Assembly (NCBI GenBank): GCA_937997635.1
Contig: CALLFA010000038.1
Span: 1 to 41,910, forward strand
Reading direction: 5' to 3'
Length of the DNA stretch: 41,910 bases
Origin: an uncultured Saprospiraceae bacterium
Lineage (GTDB): Bacteria > Bacteroidota > Bacteroidia > Chitinophagales > Saprospiraceae
The translations under genes were made by a program, and so were the position numbers. Numbering within the stretch: the first letter of the stretch is position 1; each line of letters opens with the position of its first letter. Shown here one piece after another: positions 18,189 through 26,734 of this stretch. Below the pieces are notes generated by a model. The model saw only the letters and a program-made list of their open reading frames with translations, was not told the DNA's origin and did not search any database.

Positions 18189-18527
18189 TTATTCTTTGAA
18201 AATCTTTCGAGTAGTTACTCTTTTTCCTTCTGCATCGAATACACTCAAGAGATAAATGCCTCTATCGTAATTGACCATTGCGACTTTCGTCTGTTGATCT
18301 GGTATTATATTGCCATTAGTCAGCCTCTTCCCTATCATATTGCTTAAGGTAAAAGAACCGGAAAAAGATGTATTTGTGGTGATGTTGAAATGATCTATCG
18401 TTGGATTTGGATATACAGTTACTTGAAGTTCAACTTCGATTGGTTCTTCCTTTTGTCCAAAGAAATCGGATTGTCCTGTGAGACAAACAGGTAGAAAAAA
18501 CAATATGATGTAACAGAGCAATCTCAT
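18189..18527 (-). CDS. Mini-protein: signal peptide plus T9SS type A sorting domain
   Basis: 112 residues. A signal peptide (MRLLCYIILFFLPVCLTGQS) is followed by only ~15 residues of linker and then a complete type A T9SS sorting domain (VTVYPNPTIDHFNIT through GIYLLSVFDAEGKRVTTRKIFKE). There is no passenger domain. It is either a genuine secreted peptide whose mature part is a few residues, a decayed gene that has lost its middle, or a protein that uses the beta-sandwich in another way. The stop lies 25 bp before ligA on the same strand, so it may be transcribed with ligA. The sorting-domain call is strong, the role unknown. Confidence 0.8.
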   Translation of the reverse strand: MRLLCYIILFFLPVCLTGQSDFFGQKEEPIEVELQVTVYPNPTIDHFNITTNTSFSGSFTLSNMIGKRLTNGNIIPDQQTKVAMVNYDRGIYLLSVFDAEGKRVTTRKIFKE

Positions 18528-18637
18528 TGCACTAAATATACGGACATCTTGCTTGTGAAAGTGTTATCAAATGTTTAATAAACTGTTACATTCAGAATTA
18601 TAATATAATTGTCCCGTAGCATGAGCTATACTCTTTC

Positions 18638-19440
18638 GCCCCTTCAGGCCCAACGGGGTATCATCATTAGGCTGGGCATCGCCCCAGCCCTGTGTTGTTT
18701 ATGGTTAGGAATCCCAACGAGACGACTTAGAATTTTGACAATTTGCAAATAATCAAGGTCGTCCCCTTGGGACTCATCGGCGAAACGTTACAACAGCGAG
18801 GGACGATGTCCCCCGCTTTTGATGATACCCCTTTGGGGTAGTGCATGCTAAAAAGAGAAAATAGATAATTCATATTTAGGTTATTGATTCTTTTATAAAA
18901 ATGATTGATGATCGTAACCAAAAACCAAATACCCCAACGGGGTATCATCATTAGGCTGGGGCATCGCCCCAGCCCTGTGTTGTTTATGTTTAGGAGTCCC
19001 AACGGGACGACCTAAAGTTTAGACATTTTGCAAATAAACAAGGTCGTCCCCTTAGGATTCCTCGGCGAAACAGTACAACAGCGAGGGATGATGTCTCACG
19101 CTTTTGATGATACCCTTTTGGGGTAGTGCATGCTAAAAAGAGAAAATAGATAATTCATATTTAGCTTATTGATTCTTTTATAAAAATGATTGATGATCGT
19201 AACCAAAAAACTAAATACCCCAACGGGGTTACATCACTAGGCTGGGGCATCGCCCCAGCCCTGTGTTGTTTATGTTTAGGAGTCCCAACGGGACGACCTA
19301 AAGTTTAGACATTTTGCAAATAATCAAGGTCGTCCCCTTGGGACTCCTTGGCGAAACGGTACAGTAGCGAGGGACGATGTCCCCCGCTGTTGATGATACC
19401 CCTTTGGGGTATTGTAGGTTGATATAGTTAATAGCTAATT
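18638..19440. repeat. Three tandem ~285-bp units packed with short GC-rich hairpins
   Basis: Three direct copies with matching points CAACGGGGT at 18651, 18935 and 19221, giving periods of 284 and 286 bp. Each copy has the same series of short hairpins: ACCCCAACGGGGT, GGCTGGGGC-AT-CGCCCCAGCC, GTCCCAACGGGAC, GTCCCCTTGGGAC, GGGACGATGTCCC and TACCCCTTTGGGGTA. These are followed by an AT-rich stretch. Copy 1 is divergent at its left edge (GGCTGGGCATC lacks one G). No ORF is credible within it. The stretch is much richer in GC hairpins than the genes around it. It fills the 1.1-kb gap between the mini T9SS gene and the acyltransferase gene. Confidence 0.92.
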
Positions 19441-19485
19441 CATATTTAGCTTGTTGATTCTTTTTCTTTTATAAAATGTATAAAA

Positions 19486-19565
19486 GCCCTGAAAGGGCGC
19501 CAGACTATAGCCAAGGGTACAACCCTTGGTAAAACAACTATTTATAACATAAGCCCTGAAAGGGC
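19486..19565. repeat. Composite palindrome: GCCCT-GAA-AGGGC twice around CCAAGGGT-ACA-ACCCTTGG
   Basis: Two identical 13-bp hairpins (19486-19498 and 19553-19565) flank a perfect 8-bp-stem hairpin (19511-19529). This directly follows the 285-bp array and uses the same tiny-loop, GGG/CCC-type design. It looks like a REP-type element, but no RAYT transposase is in the window. The remaining 93 bp up to the acyltransferase stop hold nothing else that I recognise. Confidence 0.75.
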
Positions 19566-19658
19566 GTAAGCAAAAACACCATGAGTCAAAAAAAAATACT
19601 TATGTACCTGCGGCACACTGATGTATAACGGGGTGACGGTAGACACTAGGTTGACTTA

Positions 19659-20237
19659 TTAAGCCGTTATTTGTTGTATTTCTTGATATCCAAAACTAAG
19701 TTCAGGATGTTTGCCCTCATACCCCCGATACAAATTCTCAAATCTTTTGATATCTTCTTCCGAATCATCACTTAAATGAAATAGTGGCAATATTCGTAAA
19801 GTTTTATGCTCGAAATCAAAAACAATAGGTAGAACTGGAATGTCAGCTCTTTTGGCGATGTAGTAAAATCCAGACTTAAACTTTTCTACTTTTTTCCTTG
19901 TGCCTTCAGGAGTGATGCATATATACAGGGAATCATACTCACTATACGTTTTGGCTACTGATTGGACAAAGTTTGTTGCCTTGTCACGTTGCACAGGGAT
20001 GCCGCCCATCCATTTCACAATAGGTCCTATAATTGGATGGTTACCAATTTCCGATTTGATGATAAAATTAATCTGGACACCGTACCAATTGCGAAATAAG
20101 ATTCCAATGGGAAAATCATAAAACGACGTATGAGGAGCTACTGTGATCAGAAACTTTTTAATGTTGTATGGATATTCACCTTCAACTTTCCAGCCCCAAA
20201 CTTTGGTAAACAGAAATTTTGCTATTGCTTTTTTCAT
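19659..20237 (-). CDS. PlsC-type 1-acylglycerol-3-phosphate acyltransferase family protein
   Basis: 192 residues from the ATG at 20237 (MKKAIAKFLFTKVWGWKVEGE), which matches how family members usually begin. An upstream in-frame ATG at 20285 would add 16 residues without obvious homology. Acyltransferase motifs are present: HTSFYD (the HX4D catalytic pair), GGIPVQRDK (motif II/III type) and PEGTRKK (the EGTR motif that binds the phosphate). Enzymes of this family transfer acyl chains to lysophospholipid or related acceptors at the inner face of the cytoplasmic membrane. This short version, common in Bacteroidota, has no long membrane helix. The true acceptor is not determined. It is divergently transcribed from the sigma-factor operon. 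Confidence 0.88.
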   Translation of the reverse strand: MKKAIAKFLFTKVWGWKVEGEYPYNIKKFLITVAPHTSFYDFPIGILFRNWYGVQINFIIKSEIGNHPIIGPIVKWMGGIPVQRDKATNFVQSVAKTYSEYDSLYICITPEGTRKKVEKFKSGFYYIAKRADIPVLPIVFDFEHKTLRILPLFHLSDDSEEDIKRFENLYRGYEGKHPELSFGYQEIQQITA

Positions 20238-20343
20238 ATCCTGCTTAAATAATGCTAAATAAACATGTAATTTGAAAATATACAAATCAAATTAAACTTG
20301 ATCTTATTAATACAGTCTAATAGTTAAACACCCAAGGGTAAAA

Positions 20344-20907
20344 GTGAAAAATCAAAGTGACAAGGAAATACTTGATCTTTTGACAAGCAAAGGTGGAAAG
20401 GATAAAGGGTGTCGGCTATTACTAAAAACTTATGGCACAGTGATTTATAACCAAGTGTTAAGGCGGGTCAAACACAAACAAGATGCAGATGATGTCATGC
20501 AAAATGTGCTTATCAAAGTTTTGAAAGGTGTGTCATCATTTGAAGGCAAATCGTCTTTATACTCATGGTTGTATAGAATAGCTCATAACGAAACAATTAA
20601 TCACTATAAGAAACAGAAAAACTATTATCAAAAAAATAGTTCATTGGAACTGAATGAATTATCGATTCCATCAGCCGATACTGCTCCTGATTCTACATTT
20701 ATTCTTAAAGTGTTGAATGAATCTGTTGAAAAGCTGCCAGAAAAACAACGAATCGTTTTTGAACTAAGGTATTTTAATGGTAAGAGCTATAAAGAAATTT
20801 CTAAATTATTGAAAACTTCAGAAGGTGCTTTGAAAGCATCCTATCATCACGCAGTAAAAAAGATCGAACATCAACTATCACAATTAACAAGCTACAGCCA
20901 TGAATAA
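20344..20907 (+). CDS. RNA polymerase sigma factor, sigma-70/ECF family
   Basis: 187 residues from a GTG start at 20344. Region 2 (about 30-95) has DADDVMQNVLIKVLKG and SLYSWLYRIAHNETINHYKK, the core-binding and -10-recognition parts. Region 4 (about 125-180) has LPEKQRIVFELRYFNGKSY, KEISKLLKTSEGALKASYHH, the helix-turn-helix for -35 recognition. There is no region 3. It heads a compact three-gene set; the next gene overlaps its end by 8 bp and encodes a one-helix membrane protein that probably holds it inactive. It is a group of sigma factors that switch on envelope or stress regulons, often including their own operon. No target promoter is obvious in this window. Confidence 0.94.
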   Translation: MKNQSDKEILDLLTSKGGKDKGCRLLLKTYGTVIYNQVLRRVKHKQDADDVMQNVLIKVLKGVSSFEGKSSLYSWLYRIAHNETINHYKKQKNYYQKNSSLELNELSIPSADTAPDSTFILKVLNESVEKLPEKQRIVFELRYFNGKSYKEISKLLKTSEGALKASYHHAVKKIEHQLSQLTSYSHE

Positions 20908-21331
20908 GGAAGAAGAAATCACAAACGAATTGAAAGAGATTGCACCTATGCTTGCTTCATTACGGGACGACATGAAGGTGCATGAAATAGATGATGCATA
21001 TATAGAGGAGTTGATTTCAAAAAACAAACAAGGCGAAGTTCAGATGTCAAAGAATAGCGACAATCAAGTGAAATGGCTAATGGGCATTGCGGCAAGTCTG
21101 TTGCTGATCGTTGGTGCTTTTTCAATAGTGAATAAACCAAAGACAAATCAATTGAATAATACTTATGTAGAAGCTTATGTAGACGATAATCTTGATGAAT
21201 TTGAAGACTATATTATTGACGAATTGGAGGAGGAAGATTTAGTTACAGAGTCCACAGTACCAAAAGAACTCATCATCACATACTTTGAAGAAAGTCTGGA
21301 TGAGCTAGACATTGAATTTTTTTACGAATAA
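20900..21331 (+). CDS. Putative anti-sigma factor (single membrane helix, acidic tail)
   Basis: 143 residues. A cytoplasmic N-terminus of about 55 residues (MNKEEEITNELKEIAPMLASL) is followed by one membrane helix (WLMGIAASLLLIVGAFSIV). The other side is a short tail that is strikingly acidic (DDNLDEFEDYIIDELEEEDL), ending FYE. No named domain is recognised. The position (8-bp overlap with the sigma gene), small size and N-in one-helix layout are those of a zinc-less anti-sigma factor, so the function is inferred from context. The following Spy-like gene may act on the periplasmic tail or be regulated with it. The ATG at 20900 is the only sensible start. Confidence 0.7.
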   Translation: MNKEEEITNELKEIAPMLASLRDDMKVHEIDDAYIEELISKNKQGEVQMSKNSDNQVKWLMGIAASLLLIVGAFSIVNKPKTNQLNNTYVEAYVDDNLDEFEDYIIDELEEEDLVTESTVPKELIITYFEESLDELDIEFFYE

Positions 21332-21343
21332 AATTTGCGCGCA

Positions 21344-21787
21344 ATGATAAAATATACAATCCTCTGGTTATTATGTATTCCAACTGTCATGTTGGCTCAA
21401 CATGGAAGAGGTGATAAAACAGAAAATCGAGAACAGATAGAAGCTTTACATGTCGAGCATATAACGTCAGAGTTGAATCTTACTAAAGATGAGTCAACTG
21501 TTTTCTGGCCAATTTACAATGAATACAAGCAACAGAAGGGTGCTTTAGGAGATCGTCAGTCCTTTCGGGAAAAGATTGCGAATAGTTCTCATACTATGAC
21601 TGAAGAAGAAAGTGCTGCTATGATCGAAAAAGTCATGGAATACGAGGAAAATAAAATAACGCTTAAAAAAGAATTGTATGAAACGTTATCGAAAGAATTT
21701 TCTTCACAACGTCTTTTGTTGTTATTGAAAGCAGAGCATACATTTAAGAAGAAAATGTGGGACAAGCTTAAACGAAGAAAAACGTAA
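21344..21787 (+). CDS. Small periplasmic Spy/CpxP-like (LTXXQ-type) helical protein
   Basis: 147 residues from ATG 21344; a TTG at 21335 would merely add three residues. A clear signal peptide (MIKYTILWLLCIPTVMLA) precedes a mature protein that is nearly all helix and rich in Lys, Glu and Arg. It begins with the pattern SELNLTKDESTVFWPIYNEYK, which echoes the 'L..eq...f.piy..y' helices of the Spy/CpxP heavy-metal-sensor family. Members are dimeric, cradle-shaped chaperones or sensors that respond to envelope stress. It is the last gene of the sigma/anti-sigma set (12-bp gap after the anti-sigma stop), which fits that role. It has no Cys or His cluster for metal. Confidence 0.78.
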   Translation: MIKYTILWLLCIPTVMLAQHGRGDKTENREQIEALHVEHITSELNLTKDESTVFWPIYNEYKQQKGALGDRQSFREKIANSSHTMTEEESAAMIEKVMEYEENKITLKKELYETLSKEFSSQRLLLLLKAEHTFKKKMWDKLKRRKT

Positions 21788-22179
21788 TTGCGGAAGAGAA
21801 GCACGACGAATGAGAATAAATAAGTTGTTCCCGTTCGCTTTATTGAAAATTAATTTCAAGCATCATTTCTTCTATTTTCCACACTCGGCAACACTAAATT
21901 GATGTATTTGAGAAAATATCAAAGAAAATATTGATTTAGAGATTATGAAATCAGCCTATATGTTTCTCTGTGACAGTTAATTCATTAGAGAAGTCAAGAA
22001 AATAAATGTGTTAATTATTAATTATATATTCAACTGATTGTCAACGCTTTAAAATAAATGATGATTATATTTAATGCCTTTCAAATTGTGGAAAAAAAAT
22101 AATTTGACTGTGGATTATTAGATCAATTATTACATATATTAGCCTCTGAAAATTGTAATCCCCTGGAAGTAATTTATCA
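21788..22179. other. Intergenic region before the TPR gene
   Basis: 392 bp, very AT-rich. I see no small ORF, strong hairpin, exact TAnnTTTG box or tandem repeat. It should contain the end of the stress operon and the promoter of the TPR gene. Confidence 0.6.
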
Positions 22180-23580
22180 ATGGCGAATCGAACGAAACTA
22201 AAAACTAATCTACAGAACCTCCTTGTCGAATTTGAAACCATGAAACTGCAGGGAAACGTAGTCTTCTTAGAAGAGAAATCTTACCACGACCTTATCGACC
22301 TTTATAAATCAGAATCTCAAATAAAAAAAGCTATAGAAGTTGTTGACTTTGCTTTGGTGCAATATCAATTTAGGTATGACTTCTATTTTTTGAAGGCAAA
22401 ACTTTTATTTGATCAGCAAGATTACAACGGTAGTTTAAGCCTCATACAACAAGCAGAAAAAATCTCTCCTTATGAATTTGAGATTCAACTGTTCAAAATT
22501 CAAATATTCCTTCACCTAGGAAAAATTTCTAAAGCCCAAGAACACATTAAAGAGATAGAACAAACTTGCTCTAAAAGTGATCTTCCAGAAGTGTATTTGA
22601 CAGAAGCAAGCATCTTTGAAAAAATGAGCGACTTTGATACAATGTTTCAATCTCTGAAGAAAACCTTGTTACTAGATCCGACTCATGAAGATGCTCTACG
22701 CCAAATTTGGGAAAGTGTAGAACTCTCCAAGAACTTTGAAGAAAGTATATTCCTCCACAAACACATCATTGATCAAACTCCTTACAATAGCTTGGCCTGG
22801 TATAATCTTGGACACGCATATTCCTGTGTCGGTGAATACGAATTTGCTATAGATGCATTTGAATATTCATTTATCACAGACCCAATGTTTGAAGATGGTT
22901 ATTTGGATTGCGCAGAACTCTGTTTTCAATTGAAAAACTATGAGAAGGCGCTTAGCATTTATGAGGAAGCAGATGAACGATTTGGATTTGACTCTGACAT
23001 TATTCTCAATATAGCACACTGTCAATACAACCTAGGTTACTTTGATGATGCGGAAATTTGCCTTAAAAAAGCATTGAAGCTTGACCCATATTATGATGAA
23101 GCTTATTATCTATTGGCTAACTGTTATTTACAAGAAGAAAAATTTGCAGAAGCCATCAAAGCACTTAACAAGGCTATTTATTTAGATGACACGCGAGAAG
23201 AATATTATCATACGCTTGCCAGATGCTATGTCAGTATTAGTGAATTCCGAAAAGCAAAAAAATTCTATCACAATGCAGCGATCAAAGGATCAGAGCAAAG
23301 CTTGTATTGGGAAGAATACGCTTCATTTTTAATAAAATTAAACTTATTTGAAGAAGCATATTTAATCATAGACGAAGCAGAGCAGCATACTTACAGCGAC
23401 AAACTACAATACTGTAAAGCTGCTGCACTATATAAATTAGGTAAAAAGAAAACCTCTCTTGTTATTTTAGAAGAGGCGATTACCGAAAATCCTGATAACG
23501 TACGATTTTTTCATGATTTAATTCCTGAGATACATCATGATTTAGAAATACAAGCCGCAATTAGGTATTTCCTCGGATAA
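22180..23580 (+). CDS. Tetratricopeptide repeat protein
   Basis: 466 residues with no signal peptide or membrane segment, so cytoplasmic. The protein is a continuous run of TPR-like helical hairpins of about 34 residues; clear ones include AWYNLGHAYSCVGEYEFAIDAF, CQYNLGYFDDAEICLKKALKLDP and AYYLLANCYLQEEKFAEAIKAL. TPR superhelices bind other proteins and have no enzymatic activity. No partner domain or recognisable family-specific extension is present, so its role is unknown. It is transcribed alone, with a terminator 30 bp after its stop. Confidence 0.92.
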   Translation: MANRTKLKTNLQNLLVEFETMKLQGNVVFLEEKSYHDLIDLYKSESQIKKAIEVVDFALVQYQFRYDFYFLKAKLLFDQQDYNGSLSLIQQAEKISPYEFEIQLFKIQIFLHLGKISKAQEHIKEIEQTCSKSDLPEVYLTEASIFEKMSDFDTMFQSLKKTLLLDPTHEDALRQIWESVELSKNFEESIFLHKHIIDQTPYNSLAWYNLGHAYSCVGEYEFAIDAFEYSFITDPMFEDGYLDCAELCFQLKNYEKALSIYEEADERFGFDSDIILNIAHCQYNLGYFDDAEICLKKALKLDPYYDEAYYLLANCYLQEEKFAEAIKALNKAIYLDDTREEYYHTLARCYVSISEFRKAKKFYHNAAIKGSEQSLYWEEYASFLIKLNLFEEAYLIIDEAEQHTYSDKLQYCKAAALYKLGKKKTSLVILEEAITENPDNVRFFHDLIPEIHHDLEIQAAIRYFLG

Positions 23581-23609
23581 TCAATTCCATAAACTCAATT
23601 AAACAAATT

Positions 23610-23640
23610 AGAGCTGTCTCCCAAAGGCGGCTCTTTTTTT
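23610..23640 (+). terminator. Rho-independent terminator of the TPR gene
   Basis: A 9-bp stem with two G-U pairs (AGAGCTGTC 23610-23618 with GGCGGCTCT 23626-23634), a 7-nt loop and seven T. Confidence 0.85.
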
Positions 23641-23728
23641 GTATCAACAAATTCTTGTGCCATTTTTCATGGGTCTCTTTTTTAAGTGTAAAGAGTTTTA
23701 ACGTAAAGAGTCCAACCGTTACTTTCTG

Positions 23729-25525
23729 TTAAGAAAAATATGTTTTGATCTTTTGAGTCACTGATTTACCAACGACATCTATCAATTCATTCTCCGATGT
23801 TTCTTTTATCTTCTTGACCGAGCCAAAAGCTTTTAATAGTTTTTCTACTGTTTTAGCCCCTATACCTGGGATGTCTAACAATTCACTTCTGGTGAAATTT
23901 TTTGACCGTTGATCTCTGTGAAAATTGATCGCAAATCGGTGTGCTTCATTCCTGGCATGTTGGATTAGCTTAAGTGATTCTGATTTTTTATTGATGTAAA
24001 TAGGAATCGGATCGGTAGGAAAATATATTTCTTCTAACCTTTTTGCAATACCAATTAGTGTTACTTTATTCTCAATGCCAAGATCCCGGAAAATACGGTG
24101 TGCAGAACTTAGTTGCCCTTTACCTCCGTCAATGATGACCAGGTCAGGCAATGGTTCTTCATCAGTTAGTAGTCTTTTATATCTCCGGCTCACGACCTCT
24201 TCCATAGACGCAAAATCATCTGGACCTACAACAGTCTTGATGTTATACTTACGGTAATCTTTCTTTGATGGTTTGGCGTTTTTAAAGACAACACAGCTTG
24301 CTACTGGATGCGTCCCTTGGATATTAGAGTTATCAAAGCACTCAATGTGAAATGGCAATTTTTCCATTTGCAAATCTGATTGAAGAGTCTTTAAAATACG
24401 CTCTGCTGATGTCTGCTTGTTTTTCTTATTGAGAATTTCTCTTTTTTTCTGTAGCGCAAAATAAGTTAGGTTCTTTTGTGCCAACTCTAACAATTTCTTC
24501 TTTTCACCTCGTTGAGGGATTGTCTGGACAACTGTCTCGTCCAACAAATCCACCCTAAATGGACTCACAATTTCAGGAGCTATACTGTTGAATTTATCCC
24601 TTAAAAACTGAACACCAAATGACATGAGGTCTTTCTGATTATCATTCAGGTTTTTCTTTAATTCAACTGTATCTGAATTGATTAAGGCTCCATTGATGAT
24701 TTTCAAATAATTGATGTAGGCATAATCCTCCTGATTTAAAATAGAAAAAACATCTAAATCTTTTACGGTATGGCTAACAACACTTGACTTTGAATGATAC
24801 TCCTCTAGGTAACTGAGACGCTCTTTTGTCATTTGAGCTGCTTCAAATTGTAAAGCCTCCACTTGAGCTGCCATTTGCTCTTTTAGATAATCTTTGACTG
24901 GTTTCACCTGTCCTTTGAGAATATTTTTCAACTGATCTATCTTAGAATTGTACGACTCTTCTGTCTCTCTACCTTCACAAGGACCTTTACAATTTTTAAT
25001 GTGGTATTCGAGACACACTTTAAATTTTCCTGCTGCTATATTCGATTCAGATAGATTAAAGCTACACGTTCGCAATTGGAAGAGTTTTCTGACAACCTCC
25101 ATCAACTGTTTGGCTTTAAATTTAGACGTGTACGGACCAAAATAAATGGAGCCATCTCGAATCACTTTCCTCGTGAAAAATACGCGTGGAAATCGCTCTT
25201 TCTTAACGCAGATGTAGGTGTATGACTTCCCATCTTTCAAATTTACATTGTATCTAGGCTGAAGACGCTTAATCAGTGTATTCTCCAACAACAACGCGTC
25301 ATGTTCTGTATCTACAACGATGTATTCGAAATGATCCGCATTCTTGACCATTGTCCTCGTTTTGAATGCTTGATGTTTTTTCGCGCCAAAGTAAGAAGAC
25401 AAGCGCTTCTTTAGATTTTTTGCTTTGCCTACATAGATAATGGTATCAGATTTATCAATAAACTTATACACCCCAGGTTGGTGAGGAATTTTTGGTGCTA
25501 GTTTTTGATAATCTTCAGTTACCAT
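23729..25525 (-). CDS. uvrC: Excinuclease ABC subunit C (UvrC)
   Basis: 598 residues, normal length. The N-terminal GIY-YIG nuclease has GVYKF (18-22), IIYVGKAKNLKKRL (about 29-42) with the catalytic Tyr and Arg41, and makes the 3' incision. Then come a Cys-rich stretch (CLEYHIKNCKGPCEG), a UVR/UvrB-binding helix (MAAQVEALQFEAAQMTKERL), the RNase H-like domain for the 5' incision (CFDNSNIQGTHPVAS and PDLVIIDGGKGQLS) and a C-terminal double helix-hairpin-helix (LLDIPGIGAKTVEKLLKAFG). Part of nucleotide excision repair with UvrA and UvrB, which are not in this window. The start is conserved and lies only 6 nt after a good -7 box (25532-25539). It is a single gene, convergent with the TPR gene. 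Confidence 0.98.
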   Translation of the reverse strand: MVTEDYQKLAPKIPHQPGVYKFIDKSDTIIYVGKAKNLKKRLSSYFGAKKHQAFKTRTMVKNADHFEYIVVDTEHDALLLENTLIKRLQPRYNVNLKDGKSYTYICVKKERFPRVFFTRKVIRDGSIYFGPYTSKFKAKQLMEVVRKLFQLRTCSFNLSESNIAAGKFKVCLEYHIKNCKGPCEGRETEESYNSKIDQLKNILKGQVKPVKDYLKEQMAAQVEALQFEAAQMTKERLSYLEEYHSKSSVVSHTVKDLDVFSILNQEDYAYINYLKIINGALINSDTVELKKNLNDNQKDLMSFGVQFLRDKFNSIAPEIVSPFRVDLLDETVVQTIPQRGEKKKLLELAQKNLTYFALQKKREILNKKNKQTSAERILKTLQSDLQMEKLPFHIECFDNSNIQGTHPVASCVVFKNAKPSKKDYRKYNIKTVVGPDDFASMEEVVSRRYKRLLTDEEPLPDLVIIDGGKGQLSSAHRIFRDLGIENKVTLIGIAKRLEEIYFPTDPIPIYINKKSESLKLIQHARNEAHRFAINFHRDQRSKNFTRSELLDIPGIGAKTVEKLLKAFGSVKKIKETSENELIDVVGKSVTQKIKTYFS

Positions 25526-25531
25526 TGGTCA

Positions 25532-25562
25532 CAAAGTTAACATTAGTACTTAGGGGTTAAAA
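25532..25562 (-). promoter_or_regulatory. Candidate uvrC promoter with near-leaderless start
   Basis: On the minus strand, TTTT at 25562-25559 (one mismatch to the -33 TTTG), 19 bases, then TAACTTTG at 25539-25532, an exact TAnnTTTG box. Only 6 nt separate the box from the uvrC ATG, so the message would have little or no leader. Confidence 0.45.
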
Positions 25563-25837
25563 CACCTCGTGGATAAAAAAGTAGGCTCCTAAGCTCTACT
25601 TAAAGCTCTATCGCTTCTCACACATATGACCTTAGTATTTTGTCATACAAGAATGTAAATATGGGTATCCCACACTGTATTGACAATGGCTCTAAACTTG
25701 CAGGAACAAGCTGCATATGCTGGTCTGAAGGTAACCACCTAGTCATCAAATGCTCCCTTTCAGGTATAAGGCATTTATCCAATGAGTATAAATCATTTGG
25801 TCAAAACAAAAAAAGTGTGAATATCGTGTAAGTGAAC
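25563..25837. other. Intergenic region between the Crp gene and uvrC
   Basis: About 275 bp with no convincing gene. A 63-codon plus-strand reading frame (25640-25831) begins only with TTG and has no recognisable features, so it is not called. No strong hairpin with a T-run was seen for the Crp gene. Confidence 0.55.
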
Positions 25838-26521
25838 TTAGAGAGCAGCCATATCTCTTATGAGAATCTTATTTGGCTTTCTTGGACTAAAATGTATGAC
25901 GTTTGTTCGTTTTAACTCGCTCAAAACTCTTGCAACAGTCTGTCTTGAGGTATCAGTAAGGGAAGCGATTTCTTTATGCGACATGCCATGATTGATCAGA
26001 CATTCGTCCATACCAATTTTTATGCCTCGTCTTTCACCAGTTGTTTTGATGAAATACATGATTCTTTCTTTGGCACTCTTGAATACAAAATTCTTAAGTC
26101 TTTCTTCGAGCTCAAATAATCGAGCAACAATAATATCCAGAATGAAATTTGCAAATTCTTGATTCTCTTCAGCCATTTTGCGGAAGTGATCTGCTGGTAT
26201 TTGATAGTATTCGATAGGACTTAATGCTTCAGCAAATTCCTTTCTTGTTGTATTGCTAGCGAATATGTTTTCACCGAAAAATGAATCTTTATGCACGATG
26301 TTTTTAATAAGCAACTTATCTTCTCCAATACGGCTACCAGTCTTTACAGACCCACTGACCAATAGATAAACTTCATTCTTGGCATCTCCTTCATTAAAGA
26401 TAATTTCTCCTTTCTCTAAGGTTTTAAGAATAGAAACTCTGGAAAGAGACTCCATCTGCGAATCACTTAGATGATTAAGATTTTTTAATGCGCGAAATTC
26501 AGTTTTTGTGTCTACTAGCAT
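25838..26521 (-). CDS. Crp/Fnr family transcriptional regulator
   Basis: 227 residues. The N-terminal cyclic-nucleotide-binding-type beta-roll (about 15-130) includes ISILKTLEKGEIIFNEGDAKNEVYLL-like strands and KDSFFGENIF; a dimerisation helix leads into a C-terminal winged helix (about 160-220) with the recognition segment ASLTDTSRQTVARVLSELK. No iron-sulfur Cys cluster of Fnr type is seen, and the phosphate-binding cassette does not carry a clear cAMP signature, so the signal is unknown. It could repress or activate nearby genes, but no Crp-type palindrome was found in this window. Its upstream region holds the orphan plus-strand terminator described separately. Confidence 0.93.
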   Translation of the reverse strand: MLVDTKTEFRALKNLNHLSDSQMESLSRVSILKTLEKGEIIFNEGDAKNEVYLLVSGSVKTGSRIGEDKLLIKNIVHKDSFFGENIFASNTTRKEFAEALSPIEYYQIPADHFRKMAEENQEFANFILDIIVARLFELEERLKNFVFKSAKERIMYFIKTTGERRGIKIGMDECLINHGMSHKEIASLTDTSRQTVARVLSELKRTNVIHFSPRKPNKILIRDMAAL

Positions 26522-26734
26522 ACAGTTTTAAATTGAGTCTTTTATTTTATAAGACAATTGAATAATTAAAATCCCCTAAAAAGTCTTACCAGAATTGTTT
26601 AAAAGATAAATTTCCGACTTAAAAAGTGGAATAAACTCAGGGTAAACCTTAGTTTTTTGTTGTTTTTAGAAGAAATGTGATGGGATTACGTGTAAATTAG
26701 GTCTTTTTGAATAAAATTCTTACATTTAGGGACA

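Noticed and set aside
18638..19440. Possible CRISPR array in the 285-bp repeats
   Set aside because: The units are ~285 bp, nearly identical over their whole length and have no short repeat with variable spacers; no cas gene is in the window.
25640..25831. 63-codon plus-strand frame between the Crp gene and uvrC
   Set aside because: TTG start only, no recognisable motif, opposite strand to both neighbours and no promoter or terminator.
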